From Actinomycetes bacterium (lineage in GTDB: Bacteria > Actinomycetota > Acidimicrobiia > Acidimicrobiales > Acidimicrobilacustridaceae): 64,000 bases of DNA. Each line of letters starts with the position of its first letter. Position 1 is the stretch's first letter. The notes beneath the pieces are model-generated. The model ran no database searches and was not told the origin of the DNA. It saw nothing but the letters and a program-made list of their open reading frames with translations. This document shows, piece after piece, positions 43,099-55,833 of the stretch. Made by a program: the position numbers and the translations under genes. Location: assembly GCA_029782145.1 (NCBI GenBank), contig JAKOVH010000016.1:124001-188000 (forward strand). Reading direction: 5' to 3'.

Positions 43099-44211
43099 TG
43101 GGGTCACCGTCGCCTCCTGGGCGTTCTCGTCGGGTGGGGAAGTTGTACCAACATCGGCGACGTTTGTGGAGATCCCCTCGGCCTCTTTCTGCTGGTCAGC
43201 GACGGTGCTTGGTCGGCTAAGCACCGCGGAGGGCTCGCGTCGAGCCTGTGTTTTCCTGCCTTCTGGAGCCTCGCCCACCTCGGCGGCCTCGTCGGTGATG
43301 CGACGAACGACCTTGCCCGCGACGAGCGCCAGATCGATGCCACGACGTGGTGTGTCGAGCGAGTGCACCGCGAAGCGACGGGTCTCGCCGATGGTGAGCA
43401 CGTCGCGCGCGGCGCGCGGCGCGGGGTCACCCATGAGCTTCAAGGGCACGTAGCAGCGCGCTCCACCGGCGCGCACGTAGGCGCCGTGCGAGGAGAAGGT
43501 CTCGACCTCGCCGTCGAGCGTCGAACCCACGGGGTGGGCCGCGACGAACTCGATGAACGGCAGCGGCTCGTTCAACGGCTCGGCCGGCTTGCGCGGCTCT
43601 CGCCCCTTCGCCGGCACGGTCGGCCCGGTGTCGGTGCCGGCACCCGCGCCCTCGCCCCGCCGACGCCCGCTGCGTCGACGGCGGCCGCTGGTGCCTTCGG
43701 CGGCTGGTGCCGTCGTCGTGCTCGGACCGCTGGGGCTCGGTCGGGAACGGTCCTTGGTCTTGGCCTCACGGGTGGCGCGACGGCTGACCGGCCCGCGCAC
43801 CGGCGTGCGCAGGAGGAACACCCAGCCCACGCCGGGCACCGGCTTGCCGCCGATCAGCCGGCCTTGGTCGAACAGCCAGGGGTGCACGGCGTGGAGCTCC
43901 TGGAACGAGTCGTTGGACAGCACGGTGGCGCCCACCTTCTCGGCGATCTGCAGGATGAAGGCGTCGCCGCGGCCGATGGCCCCGGCAGGCGGTGTCACCA
44001 GCTCGCCCGCGAGCAGCGCCTCCTCGTACTCGGCGCGCTCCGAGGGGTCGATGCGGTTGGGGAAGGTGGCGTCGACGACCACGGTGAGGGTCTCGACGGG
44101 GTGCTCGGCCAGGAACGCCTTCACGGCGTCGTCGAGCTGGCGCAGGCTGGGCGAGGTGCGACCTTCGGTCGCGATGTTCGAGCCATCGACGACCACGTGG
44201 GATCGGATCAT
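42724..44211 (-). CDS. NYN/PIN-type nuclease fused to an S1 domain and a lysine-rich tail
   Basis: 495 residues in three parts. Residues about 1-165 are an NYN (Zc3h12a-like) RNase domain: [49 protein letters not shown] supply the acidic active-site positions. A basic arginine-rich linker leads to an S1-like OB fold at about 230-300 ([17 protein letters not shown] and IDLALVAGK). The C-terminal about 125 residues are [17 protein letters not shown] repeats like histone H1. ATG 44211 is used; longer upstream frame is low-complexity. It probably processes RNA at nucleoid- or ribosome-associated sites. Confidence 0.8.
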   Translation of the reverse strand: MIRSHVVVDGSNIATEGRTSPSLRQLDDAVKAFLAEHPVETLTVVVDATFPNRIDPSERAEYEEALLAGELVTPPAGAIGRGDAFILQIAEKVGATVLSNDSFQELHAVHPWLFDQGRLIGGKPVPGVGWVFLLRTPVRGPVSRRATREAKTKDRSRPSPSGPSTTTAPAAEGTSGRRRRSGRRRGEGAGAGTDTGPTVPAKGREPRKPAEPLNEPLPFIEFVAAHPVGSTLDGEVETFSSHGAYVRAGGARCYVPLKLMGDPAPRAARDVLTIGETRRFAVHSLDTPRRGIDLALVAGKVVRRITDEAAEVGEAPEGRKTQARREPSAVLSRPSTVADQQKEAEGISTNVADVGTTSPPDENAQEATVTPVAKKAAAKKASTKKAAAKKAPARKTAAKKTAAKKTAAKKTAAKKTAAKKAPARKTAAKKTAAKKAPAKKTAAKKAPARKTAAKKTAAKKAPAKKTAAKKAPARKTAAKKTAAKKAPARKATARR

Positions 44212-44414
44212 TCGGGGTTGTGTCGCTTCCGTTGGGGTCCCGCGGGGACGGGGGCCGGGACGCCGGCGAGGCCGGCGGAGCTCGGGGCGACTCGCAACCC
44301 GTTCGGCGGTGGTGCCGAACCGATCCGCTCGGGTTCGTCGGTCGGGCCTGCGCCGGACAGGGCGGCAGGGCCGCTCCATCGCTCGGTTGTTCCCACCAGC
44401 CTACGCTTCCGTCG

Positions 44415-45767
44415 ATGGGGGACGTGGGCATCGACCGTGAGGCGGAGTGCACCGAGCTGCTCCAGGGCCTCATCCGCAACGCCTGCGTGAACGACGGCAC
44501 GGTCGAGTCCGGCGGCGAGGAGCGCAACGCCGACCTGCTCGCCGGCTACCTCGAGGGGTCGGGGCTCGACCTGGAGGCCTACGACTCCGCCCCCGGTCGC
44601 ACGAGCCTGGTCGCTCGCATCGAGGGCAGCGACCCGCACGCGCCGACGCTGCTGCTGATGGGCCACACCGACGTCGTGCCCGTGAACCCCGACCACTGGC
44701 GCCACGACCCCTTCGGCGGTGAGCTGGTCGACGGCGAGGTGTGGGGGCGCGGCGCGGTCGACATGTTGAACCTCACGTCGTCGATGGCCGTGGCCGTGCG
44801 ACGGTTGGCGCGGTCGGGGTTCCGGCCCCGCGGCACGCTCGTCTACCTCGCCGTCGCCGACGAGGAGGCGCTGGGGGAGTGGGGAGCCGAGCACCTGGTG
44901 CGCCACGAGCGCGACGCGGTGGCGGCCGACTACGTGATCACCGAGTCGGGCGGCATCCCGCTGCCGAGCCCCAGCGGGCTGAAGCTGCCGGTCATCGTCG
45001 GTGAGAAGGGCGCGCTGTGGGGCAAGATCCGCGTCGGCGGCACGGCCGGGCACGGCTCCCAGCCCTACCGCACCGACAACGCGCTGGTCACCGCGGCGGA
45101 GGTGGTGCGCCGCCTCGACCGGTTCCAGCCCCAGGCCCGCATCCACGACGTGTGGCAGCGCTTCATCACGTCGATGGGCTACCCGCCCGAGATCACCGAG
45201 CCGCTGCTCTCGGCCGACGGCATCGACGAGATGCTGGCCGGGCTGCCCCTGGGCATGGCCCGGCAGTTCCACGCCTGCACGCACACCACCCTCGCCCCCA
45301 CGGTCATCGCCGGTGGCACGAAGATCAACGTGATCCCCGACGTGGTGGAGCTCGAGGTCGACGTCCGCACGTTGCCCGGCGTCGACGAGGCAGCGGCCAT
45401 GGCCGAGCTGCGCGACGCGCTCGGCGACCTCGCCGATCGGGTCGAGTACGTGCCCGTGCGCTACGACGAGTCGAGCCAGTCGCCCATCGACACGCCGCTC
45501 TGGGACACCCTCTCCCGGGTCACCCAGCAGTGGTACCCGGGTTCGGAGACGGTGCCCTACCTCACCGTGGGCGCCACCGACGCCCGCTTCTTCCGACGGG
45601 ACGGCGGCACGGCCTACGGCTTCGGCCTGTTCAGCGAGCAGATGACCTTCGAGGACTACGGCACCATGTTCCACGGCGACGACGAGCGCATCGACACCAC
45701 GTCGCTCGGGCTCTCCACCGCCCTCTGGGAAGCCGTCGCCACCGACCTCCTCACCGCCGACCCCTGA
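44415..45767 (+). CDS. M20-family metallopeptidase
   Basis: 450 residues. The zinc-binding positions are HTDVVP (His and Asp), the bridging region GRGAVDMLN, the catalytic Glu in AVADEEALGEWGAEHL and the late His in FHGDDERIDTTSL. It belongs to the M20 family with a lid domain in the middle (KGALWGKIRVGGTAGHGSQP). It hydrolyses peptides or N-acyl amino acids. The substrate is not clear. The gene is divergent from the NYN gene and convergent with kgd. Confidence 0.88.
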   Translation: MGDVGIDREAECTELLQGLIRNACVNDGTVESGGEERNADLLAGYLEGSGLDLEAYDSAPGRTSLVARIEGSDPHAPTLLLMGHTDVVPVNPDHWRHDPFGGELVDGEVWGRGAVDMLNLTSSMAVAVRRLARSGFRPRGTLVYLAVADEEALGEWGAEHLVRHERDAVAADYVITESGGIPLPSPSGLKLPVIVGEKGALWGKIRVGGTAGHGSQPYRTDNALVTAAEVVRRLDRFQPQARIHDVWQRFITSMGYPPEITEPLLSADGIDEMLAGLPLGMARQFHACTHTTLAPTVIAGGTKINVIPDVVELEVDVRTLPGVDEAAAMAELRDALGDLADRVEYVPVRYDESSQSPIDTPLWDTLSRVTQQWYPGSETVPYLTVGATDARFFRRDGGTAYGFGLFSEQMTFEDYGTMFHGDDERIDTTSLGLSTALWEAVATDLLTADP

Positions 45768-45837
45768 ACCTCCTCCCGCCGACTCCTCACTGCCCCACGG
45801 CCCCGAGGCGGTCACACCGCACGGCGGGCGCGGATCG

Positions 45838-49476
<3,639 letters not shown>

Positions 49477-49549
49477 GGGGGTTCAGGCTACCGGTGGCGC
49501 TCGACGCGTCGGCCTGGCCCGAGCGCGACCCGAGCCAGGCCCGAAGCGG

Positions 49550-52081
49550 TCAGTGGCCGTCGGGCTCGCTCACCGCGGCGCGCTCCTCGACCGGGATCGA
49601 CTCGTCGACCGGCAGGCCGCCGGGCGCCAGCTTCACCCAGCCGCGCTGGTCGGCCCAGATGAGCACCGGCGGGAGCACGGTGACCGCCGAGACGAGGGCG
49701 ATGGCGATGGTGATGGCCACGATGGCGCCGAAGTCCTTGAGCAGCGGCAGCGGCGAGAACAACAGCACGGCGAAGCCGCCGACCGTGGTGAGGGCCGAGG
49801 CGAAGAACGCCCGTCCCGTGCGGGCGGCGGCGACCTCGATGGCCTCCCGGGGCGACAGCCCCTGTCGGCGCTCCTCCAGGTGGCGGAACATGATCAGCGT
49901 GGCGAACTCGGTGCAGATGGCGATCACGAGCGGCCCGCTCACCGTCGTCAGGGGGCTCACGGTGATGCCCGTCAGGTACACCACGGTCGAGGCGAGGCCC
50001 ACCGCGAGCAGCACCGGCACGAACACCAGGGCGGCCTTGACGAAGCTGGCGAAGCGAATCAGCAGCCAGACGGCCACACCGGCCAGCGCGAGGAACGTGA
50101 GGAGCAGGCGGTTGTCGGTGAGGTTCTGCAACAGCCCGACGCCGACCACCGCCAACCCGGCCGGGGTGGCCGAGACCTGGGCGGGTGGCTGCAGCGAGCC
50201 ACCGGCTGCGGTCTCGGTGCGGATGTCGTCGACGATGACCTTGCGATCGTCGAGCGACGACGGCCCCACCCGGAAGGTGAGGTTGGCGGCGGTGCCCTGC
50301 TGGGCGACGAGGGCCTCCTGGATCTCCGTCGGCGCCACCGCGTAGGCCTGCTGCAGGTCCTCGCCAGTGGGCGCCAGCTGGCTGACCCCCGGGAAGTTCA
50401 TGAGGTAGTAGACGGTGGTCGGCAGCGACGACGCGGTGATGAGGGTGTCGGGGTAGGCCCCGAGCTCGGCCGTGCCCAGGTCGGTGACGAACTGGCCCAC
50501 CTCGTCGGTGAAGACGTCGGGAGCCTGGACGAACACACCGAGCTCGGTCGCGGTGGCGGTCTGGTCGGCGACGGCCTCGACGTCCTTGACGCTCTGGCTG
50601 CTCTGGTCGACCCACTTCTGCGGGTCGGTCTGGATCGGCGTCTTCTCCTCGAGCGACAAGCCGAGCACGAGCAGGCCGATGGCGACGACCACGATCGGGA
50701 CGGCCAGCACCGTCGGCAGCCGGCTCAGCTCGACCATGCCCTTCTCGACGAGGCGCTGATGGCGGTAGGTCTCGGTTGGGGAGCGGCGCTCGCGGATCGA
50801 CAGCACCGCCACCGGGACGACGATGGCCGAGGCGAACAGCATCACGATGCCGACGGCGAGCAGCACGCCGAAGTCCCGGATCATCGGCACCTTCGACGCC
50901 AGCAGGGCCAGGCAGGCGATGACGGCCGCCACGGTGGCGACGCTCAGCGCCGGTCCGATGTGGGAGAGGGCCTCGGCGAAGGGGGTCTCGGCCTTGTCGA
51001 GGACGGCCTCCTCCTCCACCCGGTTGTGCACCTGGATGGCGAACTCGACCCCGAGCCCGATGAGGATGGGCAGGCCGGCGATGGTGACCAGCGAGAGCTG
51101 GAAGCCGCCGTAGCCGAGCAGACCGAACGCCCAGATGACGCCGACCAGCATCACCAGCAGGGGCACCAGGCGCCACCGCACGCGGAAGGCCAGCGACAGC
51201 ACCACGAGCATGACGACGACGGCGATGGCGCCGAGCACGAGCATGCCGCCCTGCAGGTAGTCGTTGACGTCCTTCAGCAGCATCGGCGCGCCGGTGGTGA
51301 TGGTGGCGGCGGGGGCGAAGTCGGTGCGGTCGAAGATGTCCTTGACGGCCTGCGCCGCCTTGCTCTGCTCGGCCAGGGCCTGGTTGCCCTCGAGCCGGGT
51401 GATCATCAGGGCGTGGGTGGCGTTCTCGGCGGTGGGCTCCACCCCGGGCGGGGTGGGGAAGAACGGCCGGAGCGCGGCGCGGATCTGGCCCTGGTTGTCG
51501 ATGAGGAGGAACTCGAGCCACTTCGGGTTGTCGAGCGTCTGCTCGCCTGCCGCGGCGGCGCGCTGCAGGGTGGTGGCGGCGTCGGCGCTGCGGGCGGTGG
51601 CCTCGGGGGAGCCGGCGGCCTCGCGGGTGATGGCCCGGCTCAGGATCTGCCCGGCGGGGCTGGCGGTGATGGGCCCTCCGCCGGGGGCGGTCACGAGGTT
51701 GTTGGTCCACTGCAGGGCGCTGAGCGGCGAGATCGAGCTGAGGACGCCCTCGGTGCCGGCCAGCTCGGTCTGCAGCTGCTGGAAGGTGGCGATGTTCTGC
51801 GGGGTGAACATGTCGAGGATGCTCTGGCCCTCGGGCACCTCGAAGGAGGTGAGCATGGCCTCGCCGCCGAAGAGCGACTGGTACTCCCGGTTGTCCTTGG
51901 CCACCTGCGACGACTTGTTGAGGTAGCTGTCCTGGCCGGTCGCGAACTTCAGCTTGGTGGCGCCGAACGCGAGCACCACGCTGATGACGAGGCAGACGGC
52001 GAGGACCGCGCCGGCCTTGTTGGTGAGACCGTGGGCGATGCGAACCCACGTGCGGCGCATGAGTGCCTGCCATCCGTTCAT
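49550..52081 (-). CDS. MMPL/RND-superfamily transporter
   Basis: 843 residues with the RND layout: an N-terminal helix, a large extracytoplasmic domain about residues 40-230, a block of five or six helices (GGMLVLGAIAVVVMLVVLSLAF to FGVLLAVGIVMLFASAIVVPVAVL), then a second helix, loop and helix block. The end lacks the long cytoplasmic tail of mycobacterial MmpL3. It likely exports a lipid or other hydrophobic substrate using the proton gradient, with candidate relay residues not assigned. ATG 52081 is chosen over the nearby GTG because GAGAGG lies nine bases upstream. Confidence 0.88.
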   Translation of the reverse strand: MNGWQALMRRTWVRIAHGLTNKAGAVLAVCLVISVVLAFGATKLKFATGQDSYLNKSSQVAKDNREYQSLFGGEAMLTSFEVPEGQSILDMFTPQNIATFQQLQTELAGTEGVLSSISPLSALQWTNNLVTAPGGGPITASPAGQILSRAITREAAGSPEATARSADAATTLQRAAAAGEQTLDNPKWLEFLLIDNQGQIRAALRPFFPTPPGVEPTAENATHALMITRLEGNQALAEQSKAAQAVKDIFDRTDFAPAATITTGAPMLLKDVNDYLQGGMLVLGAIAVVVMLVVLSLAFRVRWRLVPLLVMLVGVIWAFGLLGYGGFQLSLVTIAGLPILIGLGVEFAIQVHNRVEEEAVLDKAETPFAEALSHIGPALSVATVAAVIACLALLASKVPMIRDFGVLLAVGIVMLFASAIVVPVAVLSIRERRSPTETYRHQRLVEKGMVELSRLPTVLAVPIVVVAIGLLVLGLSLEEKTPIQTDPQKWVDQSSQSVKDVEAVADQTATATELGVFVQAPDVFTDEVGQFVTDLGTAELGAYPDTLITASSLPTTVYYLMNFPGVSQLAPTGEDLQQAYAVAPTEIQEALVAQQGTAANLTFRVGPSSLDDRKVIVDDIRTETAAGGSLQPPAQVSATPAGLAVVGVGLLQNLTDNRLLLTFLALAGVAVWLLIRFASFVKAALVFVPVLLAVGLASTVVYLTGITVSPLTTVSGPLVIAICTEFATLIMFRHLEERRQGLSPREAIEVAAARTGRAFFASALTTVGGFAVLLFSPLPLLKDFGAIVAITIAIALVSAVTVLPPVLIWADQRGWVKLAPGGLPVDESIPVEERAAVSEPDGH

Positions 52082-52231
52082 CAGCACCAACCTCTCGCTC
52101 GTACCCCGGTTCCCCCGCGGCGACCGTAGTTGCGTTCTCTCAGAGGCGGCCCGGTCGCCGTAAGGGCTGAAGGTCACCAGCGGGTCTGCCGGTGGTTCCC
52201 CCGTGGCCGCCTCCCGGTAGATTCCCCGTTC

Positions 52232-53014
52232 GTGCTCCGACTGGCCACCTGGAACGTGAACTCGTTGAAGGCCCGCCTGCCCCGGGTGCAGGAGTGGCTC
52301 GAGCAGGTGGCGCCCGACGTGGTCTGCCTGCAGGAGACCAAGCTCGCCGACACCGCGTTCCCCGACCTCACCTTCCGCGAGCTCGGCTACGACTGCGCCC
52401 ACCACGGCCAGGGCCAGTGGAACGGGGTGGCGATCCTGTCCAAGGTCGGCCTCCACGACGTGCGCGCCGGCTGGGACGACGGTGGTGACGACGACCCCGA
52501 GGCCCGCTTGCTGTGGGCCACCTGCGGCGGGGTGCGGGTGGCCAGCGTCTACGTGCCCAACGGCCGCTCGCTCGACGACCCGCACTACGCCTACAAGCTG
52601 CGGTGGCTGGAGCGGCTGCGCCAGGTGCTCGACGCCCGCGAGGACGCGGCCGGCGAGCTCGCCGTGTGCGGCGACTTCAACATCGCCCCCGACGACCGCG
52701 ACGTCTGGAGCCCCGCCGCGTTCGAGGGCGCCACCCACACCAGCCCCGCCGAGCGCGACGCCCTCCACCGCCTCGAGGAGTGGGGGCTCGAGGACGTCTT
52801 CCGCCGCCACCACGACGTCGGTGGGCTGTTCTCGTGGTGGGACTACCGGGGCGGCGACTTCCACCAGGGCCGGGGCATGCGCATCGACCTGGTGCTGGCC
52901 ACGCCCTCGCTGGCCGAGCGGTCCGCGCTGGTGCTCATCGACCGCAACGCACGCAAGGGCAAGCAACCGAGCGACCACGCCCCGGTGGTCGTCGACTTCC
53001 ACGACGCCGGGTAG
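52232..53014 (+). CDS. xthA: exodeoxyribonuclease III
   Basis: 260 residues from a GTG that reads VLRLATWNVNSLKARL. The family motifs are VCLQETKL (Glu), YVPNGRS, GDFNIAPDDRDVW (Asp, Asn) and PSDHAPVVVDF (Asp, His). It is an AP endonuclease/3'-5' exonuclease for base excision repair. It is divergent from the MMPL gene by 150 bases. The length is normal, so the gene is intact. Confidence 0.95.
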   Translation: MLRLATWNVNSLKARLPRVQEWLEQVAPDVVCLQETKLADTAFPDLTFRELGYDCAHHGQGQWNGVAILSKVGLHDVRAGWDDGGDDDPEARLLWATCGGVRVASVYVPNGRSLDDPHYAYKLRWLERLRQVLDAREDAAGELAVCGDFNIAPDDRDVWSPAAFEGATHTSPAERDALHRLEEWGLEDVFRRHHDVGGLFSWWDYRGGDFHQGRGMRIDLVLATPSLAERSALVLIDRNARKGKQPSDHAPVVVDFHDAG

Positions 53015-53060
53015 CGCCCGGCCCGGGGCGAGGCCGCTCGGCGCACGAGGAGGACCACCG

Positions 53061-53795
53061 ATGGCCGCATCCGACGACGACGAGGCGGGCCGCAGCGCCG
53101 ACCTGTTCGGGGGCCGCAACCCGTTCCGGTCCTGGACCGAGGACCCCGGCTACCTCACCGCCGAGCGCCTCGCCGCCCGGGCCGCCGCCGACTCGGTGCG
53201 CCGGCTCATCGACCGGCTGGCGGCCACCTCGGCCACCGCCGAGCAGATGATCGCCCTCGCCGAGCGCCTCGACGGCGTCGTCGACGCCATGCCCCTCGGC
53301 GCCCGGCCCGGTGGCCCCGGCGCCGAGGACGGTGTGGCCGAGGCGTCGATGGTGGTCGGCGAGTTCCAGCGCCTGCTGGAGCGCAGCCCCGTGGTGGGCC
53401 GGGCCAACCCGGTCGCCCCACCGCTGCGGCTGGCCGTCGTCGACGGCCGCATCGAGGCCACCGTCACGTTCGGGCGCCAGTACGAGGGCCCACCCGGGTG
53501 CGTCCACGGCGGCTTCGTGGCCGCCATCTTCGACGAGGCGCTGGGGGCGGCCCAGGCCTTCTCGGGCTCGTCGGGCATGACCGGTCGCCTCACGGTCGAC
53601 TACCGCAGCCCCACCCCGCTCGACACCGAGCTGCGCATCCAGGCCGAGATGACGGCGACCGAGGGCCGCAAGATCTTCTGCCGGGGCCGGCTGTGGGCGG
53701 GGGAGCGGTTGTGCGCCGAGGCCGAGGGCCTGTTCGTCACGGTCGACGCGGCCCGGGTGGCCGAGCTGTTCGCCCGACGGGCGCGGGGCCGCTGA
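53061..53795 (+). CDS. PaaI-like hotdog thioesterase with N-terminal extension
   Basis: 244 residues, longer than the usual 140-residue PaaI. The hotdog core occupies about residues 130-230 with the signature PGCVHGGFVAAIFDEALGAAQAF (the Asp is the likely catalytic residue) and RLTVDYRSPTPLDTELRI. The N-terminal about 110 residues are helical, rich in alanine, and have no known domain. It would hydrolyse an acyl-CoA thioester. GAGGAGGA precedes the ATG. It follows xthA after 46 bases and is convergent with the lipoprotein. Confidence 0.85.
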   Translation: MAASDDDEAGRSADLFGGRNPFRSWTEDPGYLTAERLAARAAADSVRRLIDRLAATSATAEQMIALAERLDGVVDAMPLGARPGGPGAEDGVAEASMVVGEFQRLLERSPVVGRANPVAPPLRLAVVDGRIEATVTFGRQYEGPPGCVHGGFVAAIFDEALGAAQAFSGSSGMTGRLTVDYRSPTPLDTELRIQAEMTATEGRKIFCRGRLWAGERLCAEAEGLFVTVDAARVAELFARRARGR

Positions 53796-53801
53796 GCGCG
53801 C

Positions 53802-55316
53802 TCAGCCGCTGACGCTCACCTGCAGCGGGTGGCGGACCTGGTCGTCGATCTGCGCGGCGATGGCGGGCGGCAGGTTCGGCACCTCCATGTAGCGGCTGCG
53901 GTGGACGACGAAGGTGGGCGGCGACGCGCCCAGGGTCGGGTCGGTGTTGGGCACGTTGCTCACCGGCGAGACGACGTTGGTGCCGTTCTGGCCCCACGCC
54001 GCCGCGTCGCCCGTGCACTGGGCCGGTGACGCGGGGTTGCGGTCCTGGTAGACGGTCGAGACGTTCAGCCCGGTGATGTCGGTGTCGAGGCGGCTGACGG
54101 TGACGACCGACCCCTGGTTCCCTCGCACCATCTGCCAGGCGACCGGCGCCGGGGAGCCGGTGGTGTACGCCAGCGGCGTCACCGTGTCGGGCTGGCCGTC
54201 GATCACGACCTTGGGGTTCTGCGGGTCGACGTAGGTGAGGCCGCCCATCGAGGTCGTGTAGTCGTCGGCGGTGCCGTAGCCCGGTAGGCCGGCGTGGCCC
54301 CGCAGCTCGGTGACGGTGTCCTCGCGGTCGGGATAGAAGAAGTGCGTGTTGACCGTGTACTTGTAGCTGTTGGCGCCGATGTAGGACCGGATCGCCCGCA
54401 CGGGCCCGGAGATGTTGGCCACGAACGCACCCTCGCCGGGGTTGTTGGCGCCGCCGTCGAAGGTGTCCTCCGAGCGGCTGCAACCCACCGTGACGTAGTA
54501 GTGGGTGCGGTCGAGGATGTCGACGCCCGTGGCACCGCCCTTGGTGATGGCCAGCCCGTCGTTCAGCCACCGGTCCGCGAACCGCTCCGTGTACGAGGGC
54601 GTCGTGACCGTGGAGTGCTCGGGGTTGAAGCCCCAGGTGCCGTTCGGGCTCAGCGAGCCGGAGCCCATCTTGTAGGTGGCCGTGTAGGAGCCCGAGTCGA
54701 GCCGGAAGTCGTACACGACGCCGGTGGTGCCCGCGCTGCCGCCGGTGAGCGTGGCGCTGCGGAACAGGTAGAGGTAGCCGGACTGCGCCGGCTGCAGCGG
54801 ATCGGAGACCACGACCTCCTGGCGGGTCGCGGCGTCGACCCCCGCGGGGGCGGCGAGCGAGCCGGCTGCCTGCTTGCCGGTGGAGTTGGCGAGGAAGCTC
54901 AGCTCGTCGTTGCCGTCGAAGGTCGGGTCGGCGTCGTGGGGGGTGTAGGTGTCGACCGACGTGTAGCCGGCCGTGAGCGTGGCGGGCGGCGTGTACACCA
55001 GCATCTCGTAGGGCGTGGTGGTGCCCGACAGGTTGGGGTAGCTCGAGGTCGGCAGGTGGTAGATCTGGCCGGGGCTCACCAGGTCGCGCTCGTCGACCTG
55101 GACCGGGACCTGCCGCCAGGAGGTGCCGTCCCAGGCGAACCCCACGATGTGCTGCGGGTCGGCACCGACCAGGCCGGGCAGGGCCGAGCCCGCCATCACG
55201 ACCGGCTCGAAGGGTCGGGAGAGTGTGGCGCCGTAGGGCGTGCACGCCGACAGCCCGAGCAGGGCCGGCACGGCGAGCAGTGCGCCGAGGCCTCCGATGC
55301 GCGTCGTGCGCTTCAT
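53802..55316 (-). CDS. large secreted lipoprotein, unknown
   Basis: 504 residues. The signal peptide has lipobox LGLSAC at about residues 20-25. The mature protein is mostly beta-rich and tyrosine/threonine-rich (FAWDGTSWRQVPVQVDERDL, DDADPTFDGNDELSFLAN-type Asp-rich turns, TYTPHDADPTFDGNDEL). It contains a cysteine near GCSRSEDTFDGG and another in QCTGDAAAW. Asp-rich DxDxD turns may bind calcium. It could be an exported adhesin or hydrolase-like protein. No family was recognised. The ATG overlaps the DUF2505 stop (ATGA). Confidence 0.75.
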   Translation of the reverse strand: MKRTTRIGGLGALLAVPALLGLSACTPYGATLSRPFEPVVMAGSALPGLVGADPQHIVGFAWDGTSWRQVPVQVDERDLVSPGQIYHLPTSSYPNLSGTTTPYEMLVYTPPATLTAGYTSVDTYTPHDADPTFDGNDELSFLANSTGKQAAGSLAAPAGVDAATRQEVVVSDPLQPAQSGYLYLFRSATLTGGSAGTTGVVYDFRLDSGSYTATYKMGSGSLSPNGTWGFNPEHSTVTTPSYTERFADRWLNDGLAITKGGATGVDILDRTHYYVTVGCSRSEDTFDGGANNPGEGAFVANISGPVRAIRSYIGANSYKYTVNTHFFYPDREDTVTELRGHAGLPGYGTADDYTTSMGGLTYVDPQNPKVVIDGQPDTVTPLAYTTGSPAPVAWQMVRGNQGSVVTVSRLDTDITGLNVSTVYQDRNPASPAQCTGDAAAWGQNGTNVVSPVSNVPNTDPTLGASPPTFVVHRSRYMEVPNLPPAIAAQIDDQVRHPLQVSVSG

Positions 55317-55825
55317 CTGTCCCCTCCTGCGGTCCGGCCGGCGATCCACCGGTCGAGGGCCATCGTCTCGTTCGCGAGCCACTCCTGCAAGCCGTCGACC
55401 AGCGCCCGTTCGACGGCCCGGCCGGCGAGCAGCACCTTCACGCTCAGCCGGCCCTCGACCCGGCGGTGGGTGCCGCCCGTCGCCAGCGCCTCGAAGCGCT
55501 CGACGGCCCGGGCCTGGAGCCGGTTGGCGTAGTGATCGGGCTGCAGCAGCACGAACGCCTGCCGCTGCGCCAGGTCGAGCTCCGTGGCCTGCACCCACGT
55601 GAGCTTGGCGGGGTCGACGATGGCGGTGGCGCCCGGCGGCAGGTCGCCCTGGTAGGCGTAGCGGACGCGCGTCTCGACCTTGTGGTCGATGCGCCGGTGG
55701 TCGAGCACCTCACCGGCCGAGAGGGGGTGCAGCGCGCCGAGCGCGACCGTGAGCGACGGGTCGGCGTAGGCGTCGAGCACGTCGTCGAGCTCGGCGGCGA
55801 AGCGGTTCTCGGTGCGGAAGTCCAC
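55313..55825 (-). CDS. DUF2505 (SRPBCC-fold) protein
   Basis: 170 residues from GTG 55825 with GAGGAGA upstream. The start VDFRTENRFAAELDDVLDAYADPS and the strand pattern KVETRVRYAYQGDLPPGATAIVDPAKLTWVQ fit DUF2505, a START/SRPBCC-type hydrophobic cavity fold found in actinobacteria. The C-terminus GRAVERALVDGLQEWLANE is the long helix that closes the cavity. It may bind a lipid or isoprenoid. It follows the uvrD2 stop by eight bases and overlaps the lipoprotein start. Confidence 0.8.
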   Translation of the reverse strand: MDFRTENRFAAELDDVLDAYADPSLTVALGALHPLSAGEVLDHRRIDHKVETRVRYAYQGDLPPGATAIVDPAKLTWVQATELDLAQRQAFVLLQPDHYANRLQARAVERFEALATGGTHRRVEGRLSVKVLLAGRAVERALVDGLQEWLANETMALDRWIAGRTAGGDR

Positions 55826-55833
55826 GGGTCTCC

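Noticed and set aside
42707..43453. Plus-strand alanine/leucine-rich frame that looks like a membrane protein
   Set aside because: It is the antisense of the lysine/alanine repeat tail; its apparent hydrophobic repeats result from complementing AAG/GCC codons.
49488..52073. Minus-strand frame of 861 residues within the MMPL gene
   Set aside because: It is a shadow of the membrane-protein frame; the translated sequence is arginine/glycine/histidine-rich.
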